A stretch of DNA of 64,000 nucleotides from positions 115,390,771-115,454,770 of the forward strand of contig JAUPFV010000001.1 of the NCBI GenBank assembly GCA_036936605.1, read 5' to 3'. Every line of letters begins with the position of its first letter. Positions within the stretch are counted from its first letter, which is position 1. Position numbers and translations under genes: made by a program. Positions 45,736-57,255 of the stretch are shown here, piece by piece. This DNA is from Limnanthes douglasii subsp. nivea. Lineage: Eukaryota; Streptophyta; Magnoliopsida; Brassicales; Limnanthaceae. Under the pieces are notes generated by a model. The model saw only the letters and a program-made list of their open reading frames with translations. It ran no database searches and was not told where the DNA came from.

Positions 45736-47705
45736 CTGATTGTATCCGGCATACACAGCAGTAAAATAAATTAATCAATTCCCTAAAACCGAGTCCACTA
45801 ATTGATCTATTCGTGGAACCGAAAAAAAATCTTTTGGACATGTCCTATTTAGTTCATTAAAATCCCAGAGGTCTCTCTCGGATCATCTATGGGTTCAGAT
45901 CTCGAGGAAGACCCCACTGATTGTTATTCTTTCCTTGACTCGCCCCCCTTAATTTTCTTTGGGGCCAACACCGTTTGATACTATTTTACTGTCATCTTTT
46001 GACTGCTACTAACCATTCCCACATTGTTTCCCACGACATACTTCAAACATTGATGAACAGTTGATGGTACAATATGTATTTTAGAGAGCCAAGACCTTCG
46101 AAAAATTGCATTGTAAGATGTTGGACCATCTACTACGATAAACAAGACTATCACCATCTTTTTGAATGGTCCGCAATCTAACTTAACTCTCTCATCAAAT
46201 TCTCCTACCACTTCAGCCGTTACCTCAATAAACCCACAATTATCCGATCAGACCAAAAGATTGTTGGTGGATATAGTATTTGACTACAAGTAACATGATG
46301 TTAGCTGAGCTTCCAGTATCGATCAAAATTCTTTGTATCTCATCCCTAGCAATTTATACTATAATAATAATTTCATCTTCATGTGGTCCAGCTACATGCC
46401 TCATGTCATTATCTTCAAAACAAAGTATTAAAGATGGATTTATTTATAAATTTGGATAAACTCCCGCCTTCAATTGAGTTGCTAGTCTAACAATGTGCCT
46501 TTTTAGAGAATAATTCGATGTCCCTACAATAGTATCTCCTCCAAAAATTGTTAGTGATTCAAAGAAAGCACATAATTCACTAACCTTTCCTCTTACGGTT
46601 GGCTCTTCCACCATATTTATTATGTTTTTGTCTTATTTTGGATCTAAATAGTCCTTGGAAATATCAAACGCATCGATAAACTCTTCATTAATAGAATCTG
46701 AGATCATTAAAGCATCTTCTTGCTTCAGAGCATTTTCTTACTTTAGAGCAACCAAAGAATTCTTCTTCACAAAAGTTTTCAACTTCCCATTTTCAATCAA
46801 AGCCTCTATTTCTTTTTTCAACGCCACACAATCCTTCGTATCATGCCCAACGTCCTCATGATACTTGCAATACCTATTGTTTACTTTCTCCCTTAGAGTT
46901 TGTATTGGAAATTGCTTACGGAATTGTATATGTGGACATATTCTCTCGAAGATTGTTGCTACACATTCATTCAACTCTGCGAAATGGGTTGGTCGGACCC
47001 ATATGTTTGATATTAGTCGAACATATTATTGAGTACTAACAACCGGAGCATATTCTTTCATTTTTGGAGGTGCATGGACTATTGTTTGAACTAGTGCTCG
47101 AGGTCGGACAAATTTTATTGGTTGTGAACTGCTTCGTGGTGCAATCAAACTCTGATGGAACTGGTTCTCTTCAATCTGTGCCCAAGAACTCTTTTTCGAT
47201 ACTTGGGTTTCTTCCACTAAAATTCTTTTTTCTACTTGATCCATCAAAGACCCAAATTTCATTGCTTATTTTTCAGCAACATTATCCTTCAAAATTTCTG
47301 GAAACAATCTTATCCGAAAATTTTATAGTGCCACTATATCTTTACAACTTTCCATATAAGTTTTGTTTTGATAAAATGATTTGTGTATTCCTTAAGGCTT
47401 TCCTATATTTTTTTGCCGACAATAAATTATCGTATCACCATTCGCGTGAAATGTTTTACTTCCCATAAAATATTGACGAAAGATATTCCATAACATATCA
47501 AAAAAATTAATACAACCTTTAGGCAAGCGATTATACCACTTCAGAGATGCATTCTTAAAGGTTTCAGAGAAATCTCTACATAATAATTTGTCACCATCGT
47601 CATAATTGATCATGAAGTTCTTAAATTGTTCGATGTGGTTGTCTGGATCTTGTGTACCGTCAAAATTTTCCAGCTTCGAAATATCAAAACACTTGAGTAA
47701 ATGTC
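45736..47705 (-). pseudogene. Tat element F: gag-protease and RT start, truncated both sides
   Basis: On minus from 47,705: gag with DGTQDPDNHIEQFKNFMINYDDGDKLLCRDFSETFKNASLKWYNRLPKG (ORF 47,613-47,392). Then come a broken middle (47,262-47,026) and knuckle FRKYHEDVGHDTKDCVALKKEI-like residues (ORF 46,974-46,738, reading CKYHEDVGHDTKDC). Protease is in pieces, including VVGEFDERVKLDCGPFKK and YNAIFRRSWLSKI (46,211-45,981). RT survives only as the PRIDQLV block (about 45,790-45,830) and YNQI (45,740). It is related to but diverged from the young element. Confidence 0.85.
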
Positions 47706-47711
47706 TAGAGA

Positions 47712-48010
47712 TGTATTAGTGAAGTTTTATGTCCTGACTTTGTTTGTATGAAGAAATCTGTCACGATAATGTTCGTATGTTGGTATTTATAGAGACAGAG
47801 AGATGAAATAATTAGATAGAGAAATAGACAAAAAGAATAATCAAGTAATAATTGTCTAATGATTTGATCATTTCTCCAAAAAGGATTGTCCATTATATAA
47901 TACAAGAGGTAAGTTTCTAATTTACATATTTACCCATCCTTACAAACGTATATTTCACCTCACTACTCTACTGATTATAAACATACACCTTAGATATTAC
48001 TTATGACCCC
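47712..48010 (-). other. LTR-like segment next to element F
   Basis: The minus strand has a G-run GAGGGGGGTCATAAG at about 48,000-48,015, a TCTATAAATACC promoter-like box (47,783-47,794) and abuts gag of F without a PBS. It could be the LTR of F joined to gag by deletion, or an unrelated LTR. Boundaries are uncertain. Confidence 0.4.
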
Positions 48011-48014
48011 CCTC

Positions 48015-49085
48015 AATTTATATATTTTCCAGGTTTTGTACTCAATACTTTATTACATCAAATTATCCTTTTATTTGTCTTATTTGGCTCATTTATCCTA
48101 ATATGTTTCTCCCATTATCAAATGTTACTAGATTTTTAACACGTATTTCATCGAATAGTTTACCTGTGACGTGAATATCATTTCATTTTACATAAAATTT
48201 ACGAAAATAAATTATTCAAACCTAATTGTATCATATGGGTGAGTTCTTCTTTCGTTTCGGGTATCGCAATTGTGAGGAACAAACCAACCGAGTCATGGAG
48301 CCGAGAAGACGAGTGAGTTCTTAATATAATCATGATTAAAAATCAATAAAACTACATACGACACCATTATATAAAGCGTCAAATGGAATGAGAAATATGG
48401 CTTTATTGTTGAAATGACAAATAAATTGTTATCATTTTTCATCCCAATAGTTTGTCTTTAAAATATTTTCAATAAAATCTCATTACCTTAAAAAATAAAT
48501 TATTAATAAATACTCACATCAAACTTATATATAAGATATATATGAAATTTTATTTATTGTTATATAATATTGTCCCTTTTTCAAACTCTGCATTTTGTTT
48601 TCTAAATATATCGTAAAATCGCTGTTTTATAAAAACGATTATATTATAAAGCAATAACATAAACTCAATTGATACAAAACTTAAAATGATATGGAAAAAT
48701 CCGATAAAATAAAGCATTTTAAAATTATTATCCAAAAACACCAATAAGTTATGAAGCTGGTGAGCAAGTCCTTGATAAATATTGATATTAAAAATTATTT
48801 AAAAACATTTTATTTTTATTATGAAAAAATAAAAATATATAAATTAGTAAATTTAAAATGTCTAATTTATCATTCTTTATAATAATTTATAAATAAAAAT
48901 ATTTTAAAATCATGCATACGATATTGTGGATTACATGGAGCTAAACATATATCTTTTTAAAAATATATTAAAATTTATGTGTCCTACATTACTATTTAAA
49001 ATATCAATTTCATAAAAAAAAAATCTTTTTGTTAGTATTTGAATGCGAATGAAGCATGTACATTTTTGTAAATAAATATGATAAG
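48015..49085. other. AT-rich spacer, nothing recognised
   Basis: Only short ORFs, such as 48,550-48,744 on minus, without domains. Confidence 0.5.
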
Positions 49086-49089
49086 TTTA

Positions 49090-49252
49090 AAACTTTAAAA
49101 GATTAATCACTTTGAAGAAATAGAAAAATGGAAGACGATGATAGTTTTATTAATTAGAGTTGTGTATATTACAAGTAGCTTAAGTCACGGTATATAAAAT
49201 AATAACCTAGTGAACTAGTAGATCAAGTCACTAATATGTGATAATATGAACA
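49090..49252 (-). mobile_element. 3' LTR of old copia element G (outer edge uncertain)
   Basis: On minus a purine tract TTTGAGGGATAG (49,253-49,264) precedes TGTTCATATTATCAC, the copia PPT plus LTR start. The low-coordinate end is not defined. Confidence 0.5.
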
Positions 49253-49265
49253 CTATCCCTCAAAC

Positions 49266-49727
49266 TCACAATGTAACAATAATAAGTATTGAGAGTTTTT
49301 CACATAGAGAATAAAAATGTGATGTCGATTGAGCCTCTTTGAAAATATCAATAACCTGGAAAGTTGATGGAACATATGAGAAAAAGATAAAGTCGAGATG
49401 AAGATGATGACGACTACTTTTTTGCAATATGTTTCGTCTAATCATGAAAATATTTTTTTTTGCGATTTGTGTGGCATTTTGGTTATCACAATGTAAAGAA
49501 ATGGGATGACTAATGTTAACCCTCATACTTACAAGAAGTCATTGTAACCAAACAATGTCACATGTAGTCAATGTTATAATATGACACTCAACATCGGTTG
49601 AATATCTAGAAATGATACATTGTTTCCTACTTTTTTTATGAGATTAATGAATCTCCAAGAAAAGCACGTAAACCAATGGTGTATTTTCGATCATGAGAAT
49701 TATTATCCTAATTAATATCATTATAAG
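49266..49727 (-). pseudogene. Copia element G: RNase H, broken
   Basis: Minus residues TIGLRAFLGDSLIS, then decayed sequence, ISHPISLHCDNQNATQIAKK (RNase H DNQxAxxIA block) and QVIDIFKEAQSTSHFYSLCEKLSI (the ADIFTKxL...F...KLG end). The upstream half of the domain lies at 54.5-54.6 kb, right of an inserted younger copia. Confidence 0.7.
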
Positions 49728-49732
49728 CACAT

Positions 49733-49966
49733 TGTTACAGGAAATAAATTAGATTAATATCTAATTTATTTAGTATAATATATATTTAGTATAATATATT
49801 GTAGTGTATTTATTTAGTCAAAGATTCTATATTCAATAGTCTATGTCAACTTTAGGAAAATAAATATTCTAGTATTAATTGTTGTAACTGCTACAAAGTA
49901 GTATAAAAGGTGAACCAGACAGATAAATAAGATATACTTTTTTTGAGAAAGACAATACTTTTGACA
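49733..49966 (+). repeat. 5' LTR of the copia element, with adjacent PBS
   Basis: 234 bp. Directly after it, TGGTATTAGAATGC (49,967-49,980) is a one-base variant of the TGGTATCAGA initiator-tRNA site. It contains AGTATAAAAGG (about 49,899-49,909) as a TATA box. Confidence 0.93.
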
Positions 49967-49980
49967 TGGTATTAGAATGC

Positions 49981-50213
49981 AGCTGATTTTTTTTCCGTAG
50001 AGTTTTTTGGTGGTGAGTTTTTCGCGTATTTTGGGTGGTGAGTTTTTTTTTCTTTTCTGAATTTCGAGAGTATTTGGGGATTTTTAGTTTCAGATTTTTC
50101 TGAATTTCGAGAGTATTTGGGTAGTGAAATATTTTTTTCTATTGAGAATTTGGGGATTCTAGTTTTATTTCAGATTTTTTTTGTTCTCGTGGATCTGTTT
50201 TTTTGGTTACATC
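49981..50213 (+). other. Copia leader with an internal 23-bp direct repeat
   Basis: Untranslated leader between PBS and gag, T-rich. The block TCTGAATTTCGAGAGTATTT plus GGG occurs at 50,056-50,078 and again at 50,099-50,121. Confidence 0.7.
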
Positions 50214-50885
50214 ATGTCACTCGATAAATTCGAGCCGTTTCATATTAAATTTATGGGGAAACATTATTATGCTTGGGAATTTCAATTTCAATTGTATGTG
50301 AAAGGAAAAGAATTATGGGGTTATATTGATGGGAGTGATCCTGCCCCTCTAGATGTTAATGCTTTGTCCAAGTGGGAAATAACATATGCTAGAATCATGA
50401 CTTGGATTCTTAGTTTGCTTGAACCTCATCTTGTTCTCACCTTGAAGCCCTATAAAACCGCTGCTGGTATGTGGAATTATCTAAAGACAATTTATAATCA
50501 AGACAACTCTGCTAGAAGATTTCAATTGGAGTATGAATTGGCTAATTACACTCAAGGAAGTCTTTCCATTGAAGCATATTTTTCAGGTTTTCAAAACCTT
50601 TGGGCAGATTATTCAGATATAATTTATGCCGATATTCCTGCTTCAGCTCTTTCTGCTATCCAGACAATGCATGCAACCAGCAGACGAGATCAATTCTTAA
50701 TGAAGCTACGACCGGATTTTGACATCGCACGGTCTAATTTGATGAATCGTCATCCTGTACCATGTTGGGATGCATGTTTGGGTGAACTTCTTCGTGAGGA
50801 GCAGCGAATGATAACTCAGGCATCTATTGAACATCAAGCTAGTATCAGTACACAGGTTCCGGTAGCTTATGCAACACAAATAGAG
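50214..50885 (+). pseudogene. Copia gag
   Basis: The probable start is MSLDKFEPF (50,214), 11 codons into the longer ORF. The gag polypeptide has YYAWEFQFQLYVKGKELWGYI, TWILSLLEPHL, AAGMWNYLKTIYNQ, ARRFQLEYELANYTQG and IEAYFSGFQNLW (the UBN2/copia gag pattern). A one-base deletion near 50,880, just before the zinc knuckles, shifts the frame, so the ORF runs on to 51,083 with meaningless residues. Confidence 0.9.
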
Positions 50886-50887
50886 AC

Positions 50888-51808
50888 ATGCGTGCCATCC
50901 AATGCTATAGTTGTAATTCTTTCGGCCACATTGCTCGGGAATGTCCCAAAAAGGTCTGCAACTACTGCAAGAAACAAGGGCACATCATCTCTGCTTGTCC
51001 CACTCGACCTGAACGACGACAAGGTACTGTTTATCATGCCTCCACTAGTGCTTGTTCTACAGCATTGCCTATTGCCTCGCTGATTGTTCATGTTCCTTTT
51101 CCAACAACAAATCCAAACACACTTACTCCTGAAATGGTTCAACAAATGATAATTTTTGCTTTTTCTGCTTTTGGACTCTCAGGTAATCCAAAACATTATT
51201 CCACACCATGGTATTTCGATTCTGGAGCCTCAAACCATATGACAAATACCGTTGTTCCTCTGTCTAATGTTAAAAAATATGATAGAGATCTGAAAATTAA
51301 CACTGCTGATGGTCATTCTCTGCCTATTAGTGTTGTTGGTGATCTTTCTTCCACATTCACCAATGTTTTTGTGTCTCCTGACCTCTCCACAAATCTTATT
51401 TATGTTGGTCAATTGGTTGATAATAATTGTCATGTCACTTTTTCTCCTTCTGGTTGTGTTGTGCAGGATCAAGTGTCGGGAAAGATGATTGCGAAAGGTC
51501 CTAAAGTAGGACGACTCTTTCCATTATATAAGTCTCCTTCCATTGATATTCCTAGTTTTTCTTTTTTGTTTGCTTGTAATGTTGTTGGTTCGCGAAACCA
51601 AATGTGGCATAGACGTCTAGGTCATCCACATTCTGATGTCCTTCGTACTTTGGTTCATTCTGGATTATTGGGCAATAAAATAAGTTCTTCTCATGATCTT
51701 TCTTTCGATTGTACATCATGCAAACTTGGTAAAAGCAAGGTTTTACCTTTTCCTCATCATGCATCTCGTGCTTCACAATGTTTTGATGTTATTCATAGTG
51801 ATGCTTGA
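50888..51808 (+). pseudogene. Copia zinc knuckles, protease and pre-integrase
   Basis: The open frame begins with two adjacent CCHC knuckles (CYSCNSFGHIAREC, CNYCKKQGHIISAC). Protease follows with WYFDSGASNHMT (active site DSG), STNLIYVGQLVD and LFPLYKSPS. Then comes the integrase zinc region WHRRLGHPHSDVLRTL...CTSCKLGKSKVLPF and the start of the catalytic core (DVIHSD). It ends at TGA 51,806-51,808, where a Trp codon is usual. Confidence 0.9.
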
Positions 51809-52575
51809 GGGATTGCACCCATTATTTCTCATGCACACTACAAGTATTTTGTTACATTCATTGATGATTTTAGTCGTTTTACTTGGGTTTACTTCCTTCG
51901 GGATAAAGCTGAAGTTTTTTCAATTTTTAAACGCTTCCTTGCAAATCTTGACACTCAATTTTCTGCCAATATAAAAGTTTTACGATCTGATTCTGGGGGT
52001 GAATACATGTCACATGAATTTCAAAACTTTCTTCAAAATAAAGGGATTCTCTCTCAGCGTTTTTGTCCTTCGACACCACAACAAAACGGTGTGGCTGAGA
52101 GGAAAAATCGGCATCTTCTTGATGTGGTAAGAACTATTTTACTTGAATCATATGTTCCTCCTCGTTTTTGGTGTGAAGCCCTTTCTACTGCTGTTTTTTT
52201 ATTAATCGCTTACCTTCTCCTACATTAAATCACGTTTCTCCTTTTTATAAGTTGTTTGGTCATTCTCCTTCATATTCTGATCTTCGTACCTTTGGATGTG
52301 TTTGTTTTGTACACCTCCTTACTCATGAACGTCATAAACTTACGGCTCAATCTATAAAATGTGCTTTTCTTGGTTATGCTATTCCTCATAAGGGTTATGT
52401 TTGTTATGATCCTCATGCTCGTCGTCTTCGGGTGTTTAGGAATGTGATTTTTTTTAAAAATCAATATTTTTTTCCATCTCATGTTGATCCACCTCCTGCA
52501 TCTTTATCTCTCATGCCAAGTTTTTCTGATATTCCAAAATCTATAGAAAGATTTAAACCTAGTTTTGTATATTGA
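51809..52575 (+). pseudogene. Copia integrase core and C-terminus
   Basis: It reads HYKYFVTFIDDFSRFTWVYFL, RSDSGGEYMSHEF, STPQQNGVAERKNRHLLDV and PPRFWCEAL in one frame to 52,228. After a frameshift near 52,215 it continues with LFGHSPSYSDLRTFGCVCFVHL, KCAFLGY, GYVCYDP and a V-F-RNVIFF tail, to a stop at 52,573-52,575. All three catalytic acidic residues (HSD, RSDSG, NGVAE) are present. Confidence 0.9.
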
Positions 52576-53688
52576 CGACGTAATCGAGATGAGTCTGGTC
52601 CCACTACTCTGATCCCTTCTAATATTGTCTCGACGCCGAATCCTGCTCTTGATTCCACAACTCTTCGTCGATCTGCTCGTCTTTCTCGACCTCCTGATAT
52701 GTATGGTTTTTCTTCTCCCGTCTCTCTTGTAACTACTTTATCTAGTATTTCAATTCCCACTAGCTACAAACAAGCCATGGAACATGAGTGTTGGCAAAAC
52801 GCAATGCAAGTAGAACTTCAAGCATTTTAGGAGAATCATACATGGGATATTGTTCATTGTCCTCCTACAGTTAAACCAATTGGGAGTAAGTGGGTTTTCT
52901 TTGTGAAACTACATTCTGATGGCTCTTTGGAGCGATATAAAGCTCGTCTTGTAGCTCTGGGTAATAAACAAGAATATGGGATTGATTATGAGGAGATATT
53001 TGCTCCTGTTTCCAAAATGACCACCGTTCGAAGCATTTTGTCTATTGCTGCTTCACAATCGTGGTTGTTGCATCAAATGGATGTTAAGAATGCTTTTCTT
53101 CATGGAGATATTTAAGAAGAGCTTTACATGAAGCTTCCATCTGGTATGAGTACTTCTTCTCCTCATGATGTCTGTAAGTTAAGGCGTTCTTTGTATGGGC
53201 TCAAACAAGCACCTCGAGCTTGATTTGAAAAGTTTCGACGTACACTTCTTTCTTTCAGTTTTTCCCAAAGTCAATATGATTCTTCTTTATTTTTCCACAC
53301 ATCTACATCGGGTATAGTCCTTCTCTTGGTTTATGTGGATGATATTATCATCACCGATACGGATTGTAGTTTGATTACTAAGCTTCAAAAACAGTTACAT
53401 GCAACTTTCCATATGAAAGATCTTGGCCAACTTACATACTTCTTAGGATTAGAAGTTCATCGTCGGGCTAATGGTATTTTTTTGAACCAACAAAAGTATA
53501 TTCAAGATCTTATCACTTTGGCTGGTCTGGAGGATGCTTCTTCAGTTGATACTCCCATGGAGGTAAATGTCAAATTTAGGAAAAATGAAGGGAACCTTTT
53601 GGATGATCCTACTCTTTATCGGCGCTTGGTTGGGAGTCTTATCTACTTGACAACTACGCGCCCTGATATATCATATGCTGTTCATTAA
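52576..53688 (+). pseudogene. Copia reverse transcriptase
   Basis: It reads [104 protein letters not shown] (catalytic YVDD intact), MKDLGQLTYFLGLEV, FLNQQKYI and YRRLVGSLIYLTTTRPDISYA. In-frame stops are at 52,828, 53,113, 53,221 and 53,686. Confidence 0.92.
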
Positions 53689-54306
53689 GTCAGCCAGTTT
53701 ATGTTCTCTCCTCGACATCTACACCTTGCTGCAGTTTGACGCATCATTCGCTATCTTCAAGGCTCGTCTACACGTGGTTTGTTCTTTCCAGCTGGCTCAT
53801 CTCTTCAACTTGTTTCCTATAGTGATGCTGATTGGGCTAGATGTCCAGATACACGTCGATCTTCTACAGGTTGGTGTATGTTTTTAGGCGATGCTCTAAT
53901 TTCTTGGAGGTGTAAGAAACAAGATCGTGTTTCTAAATCCTCTACCGAAGCTGAATATCGTGCCATGTCTAGTGCTTGTTCCGAAACTGTATGGCTACGC
54001 GGTCTTCTTGAGGAGGTTGGATTTCCTCAAACAACTTCTACCCCTCTTCATGCTGATAACACTAGTGCCATTCAGATTGCCACCAATCCTATTTTTCATG
54101 AGCGCACCAAACACATTGAAGTTGATTGTCATTCCATTCGAGATACTTTGGAAAAACGGGTGATATCTCTTCCTCACATCTCTTCTGATCTCCAAGTGGC
54201 TAATATTTTCACCAAAGCTATGACTCGTCAGCGGCATCAATTTCTTATTGGAAAATTGTTACTGGTTGATTTACCAGCATCAATTCGAAGGAGGGTGTTA
54301 CTATAA
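53689..54306 (+). pseudogene. Copia RNase H
   Basis: After a stop at 53,737 the frame is open to 54,306 with LVSYSDADWARCPDTRRSSTG, MFLGDALISWRCKKQDRVSKSSTEAEYRAM, ETVWLRGLL, LHADNTSAIQIATNPIFHERTKHIEVDCH and VANIFTKAM. The catalytic Asp (SDADW), Glu (EAEYR) and Asp (ADNTSA) are present. The C-terminus overlaps the 3' LTR by a few codons (ends RRRVLL). Confidence 0.92.
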
Positions 54307-54531
54307 ATAAATTATATTAATATCTAATTTATTTAGTATAATATATATTTAGTATAATATATATTGTAGTATATTTATTTAGTCACAGATTTTATAGTCA
54401 ATAGTCTATGTCAACTTTAGGAAAATAAATAGTCTAGTATTAATTGTTGTAACTGCTATAAAGTAGTATAAAAGGTGAACCAGACAGATAAATAAGATAT
54501 ATTTTTTTTGAGAATGACAATACTTTTGACA
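54296..54531 (+). repeat. 3' LTR of the copia element, with PPT just upstream
   Basis: 236 bp, preceded by GAAGGAGGG (54,287-54,295) as polypurine tract. It pairs with 49,733-49,966. Confidence 0.93.
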
Positions 54532-54536
54532 CACAT

Positions 54537-55440
54537 AACTCGAGCAAAAATACTGAAAGAAACAAAAAGCTCTAAAACTAGGCACCATAAATATACTTAA
54601 AATACAAAAAAAACTTTTTATTGGACAAAAATATGAGCAGTAACAAGGTGACTAACCACATGAAGAGCGAGCTATATCCGGTCGAGTAATTGTAAGATAA
54701 ATCAAGCTCCCATCAAGAGTACGATAAAAAGTCGAGCATTAATTTTATCAGGGGTGTATGTCGTCTGGTTATCAGAAAATCATGTTTACTCAAATAAATT
54801 AGATACATTTTTTTTAGAAAAAATATAATTTTTTTATACTGAGTCATGTCTATTCCAAAAATAACGTAACAAGCCTAAGTAATTCATTATAAAACTATAT
54901 TTTAAATCATACTTGAGTGCCTCATAGAAATTATCATCTTTAATAATATATATAATTTGTTTTCGACTCTTACATTTGAAAATAATAATGAATCATGATT
55001 ATTAGAAGAAAAAAAATTAAAATAATAATTGTAGATAAATTCTCAAACAAAAAAAAGAGAACCTTGTATGAAACTATATAAAGTTTTACTAATTCGAAAG
55101 TTTTTATATGGTTGGTGCGCTATACATGGAGGAGGATTCATGTAAACCTCCTCATGAAGATCACCATTCAGATAAGTATTTTTTACATTCATTTGAAATA
55201 TGTTCCATTGGTAAACATATGTTATAGCAATAAGGGTACAAATTTTTATCGTTTTTGTCATTGGGGAAAAAGTCTCCTCATTATCTATACTATACTTTTA
55301 TGAGTATTATTTCACTACAATACAAGCTTTATACCTTTCAACGGACCCATCATGATTTTTTTTTATTTTGAAAACCTAACGAGAACCGGTAATATATTTA
55401 CCATATAGAGGTTCGACCACATCTCGTGTATGAGTTTGAT
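54537..55440 (-). pseudogene. Copia element G continued: RT and start of RNase H
   Basis: On minus from 55,440: VVEPLYGKYI-like residues, DGSVERYKACIV, IDNEETFSPMTK, IFQMNVKNTYLNGDLHEEVYMNPPP (ORF 55,261-55,043), SKTLYSF. Around 54,760-54,650 reads YRTLDGSLIYLTITRPDIA, then SSY at 54,540. The next residues, across the inserted copia, are at 49,727. Numerous stops. Integrase of G is not recognisable to the right. Confidence 0.72.
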
Positions 55441-57255
55441 AAATAGGAGTAATATTTTTTACTAAAGGTTGATGCTAAAGAGTTTTGTTACTGAAAATAT
55501 TGATACTAAAGAGGTGTTGCTGAAAGAATTGCGTTGCTAATGTTTTTCTTTCAGCAATGAGAATTGAAACTTCTAATGATTTTTATATTTACATAAATCA
55601 CGCTCATCACAGATTATATTTAGTTCTTTTCCAGGCTGATTTAGAGCAGATGATCAATCTCGGGCAGTAAAAACTACATGAGCATTAACCATCTTTATCC
55701 CTTACCAACCTGAGATTTGATTCGAGTCTCACTGAATATATGTTTATGAGTTATACAATTTATAGTTGGAGGAGGATATCTATGAAAAATTGTTCCATGC
55801 AATCCTTTAAAGTCAAAATGTAGAATCATAAAAACTGCACCAATATTTTTTATTTGTTCCCATCATTATAAAGTTTCAACACTTTCAAATCTTCAGATTC
55901 TGTAAGAGCTAATCGAACCCACATATCAGACATAGCGTCATACAAAAAATACACATATCATTTATTGTAGAGCACAAATATCATACTCTAACTAGTATAT
56001 CTTAGCAAAGTTTGACTAAGTATATATTTTTTTCAAATGATCTCAAAATTATTTTATTGTTTCATACTTAGCCAATTGAGTATCAATCGGTTAACCTACA
56101 TAATTATTAATTCAGGTGATAACTTTAGCGGTATCGTTTTCCTATGTACTAAACATTATATCTTAATTCTCAGTAAATAATTTTATCAGTATGTGAACGT
56201 TTTATGTTTAAGGCATATCCTCACGAATGTTTGCCATAAAAAATATTCTATGACATATCTCCAATAGAAAACATTATTCCCATTTAGTTAGGTAATAATA
56301 AACTATAGAGAGTCATATTGTCTTATCATACTAACAAATTAATCTGTAAATACTAATCGAATTAAACGCAACAAACAAACCACAAATCCAAAAACATCAA
56401 TCGAGTTGAATCCAATAAGTAAACCACCAACAGTCTCAAATAGAATCAAATAATCAAATAACTAAAATATGGAACACCAACAATCCTAAACAATAGGAAA
56501 AAGTATATTTGATTGAAAATATATCATTTTTAGGTTGTTCATATGATTTGGTCTTCTTTTGAGAATAGGGATAGGCACCCACCAACGAAAATGTTTTTGG
56601 TATATGTGTGTCTATATGATTTTATTTCCAACAAATATCAAAAGTAACACCATTAAAAATAACATTATTCCAACTACCCATATTGTAGATATTGATTGGT
56701 CTATACTTATCTTTCAAGGATTATAGAAAATCCAAGGATTGTGTCAGACAAAATTTTAGCATTCTTTCTTCATAAAAACTCACGTTTTATGCAGTTTTGT
56801 TAAGCTTGAGGACTTTCTCCAATACCATGGAACTTTAAAAAACATAGAAAAATTCAAAAATATTGGATTTGAGCTTTCATTGGCATACTTAAAATAGTGA
56901 TTTAGATTTTTACCGATCCAAGTGAGTGTATGCATACTTATTGTTAGTTGATTTTAATATTAGGATCCTTCTTATTTTTCGAGATAGTTGTGATATTGGT
57001 AGATAGTTTGCCATTGGATTAATCTTTTTTATTAGCTATCATAATGTTTACTGATATGCATATGGGATAATGATATTATATATATATATAGACTCATATA
57101 CCAATCAAACTTATTACATATAACCATTCAATTAAATAGATGGATTAAAGAAGGAAAAAAGTAGCATTATAATCAATGGATTAAATAAAGAATGCTAATT
57201 GTTTGATCATTTTAATTAAATACATTAAATGTTAATGTTTAAATTTGATTTTTTT
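55441..57255. other. AT-rich stretch between two copia remnants
   Basis: No domain recognised on either strand. A TA-rich run lies near 57,078-57,092. It may hold decayed integrase of G and the RT start of H, but I cannot read either. Confidence 0.4.

Larger units (their letters stand above)
49733..54531 (+). mobile_element. Copia retrotransposon with both LTRs (TSD CACAT)
   Basis: It is 4,799 bp long with LTRs 49,733-49,966 and 54,296-54,531, about 95% identical by eye (about 12 substitutions and a 2-bp indel), starting TGTTAC and ending TTTTGACA. Perfect 5-bp duplications CACAT lie at 49,728-49,732 and 54,532-54,536. The order is PBS, gag, protease, integrase, RT, RNase H, as in Ty1/copia. 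It is inserted in opposite orientation in the RNase H of copia element G. Two frameshifts and seven in-frame stops make it inactive. Confidence 0.95.
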
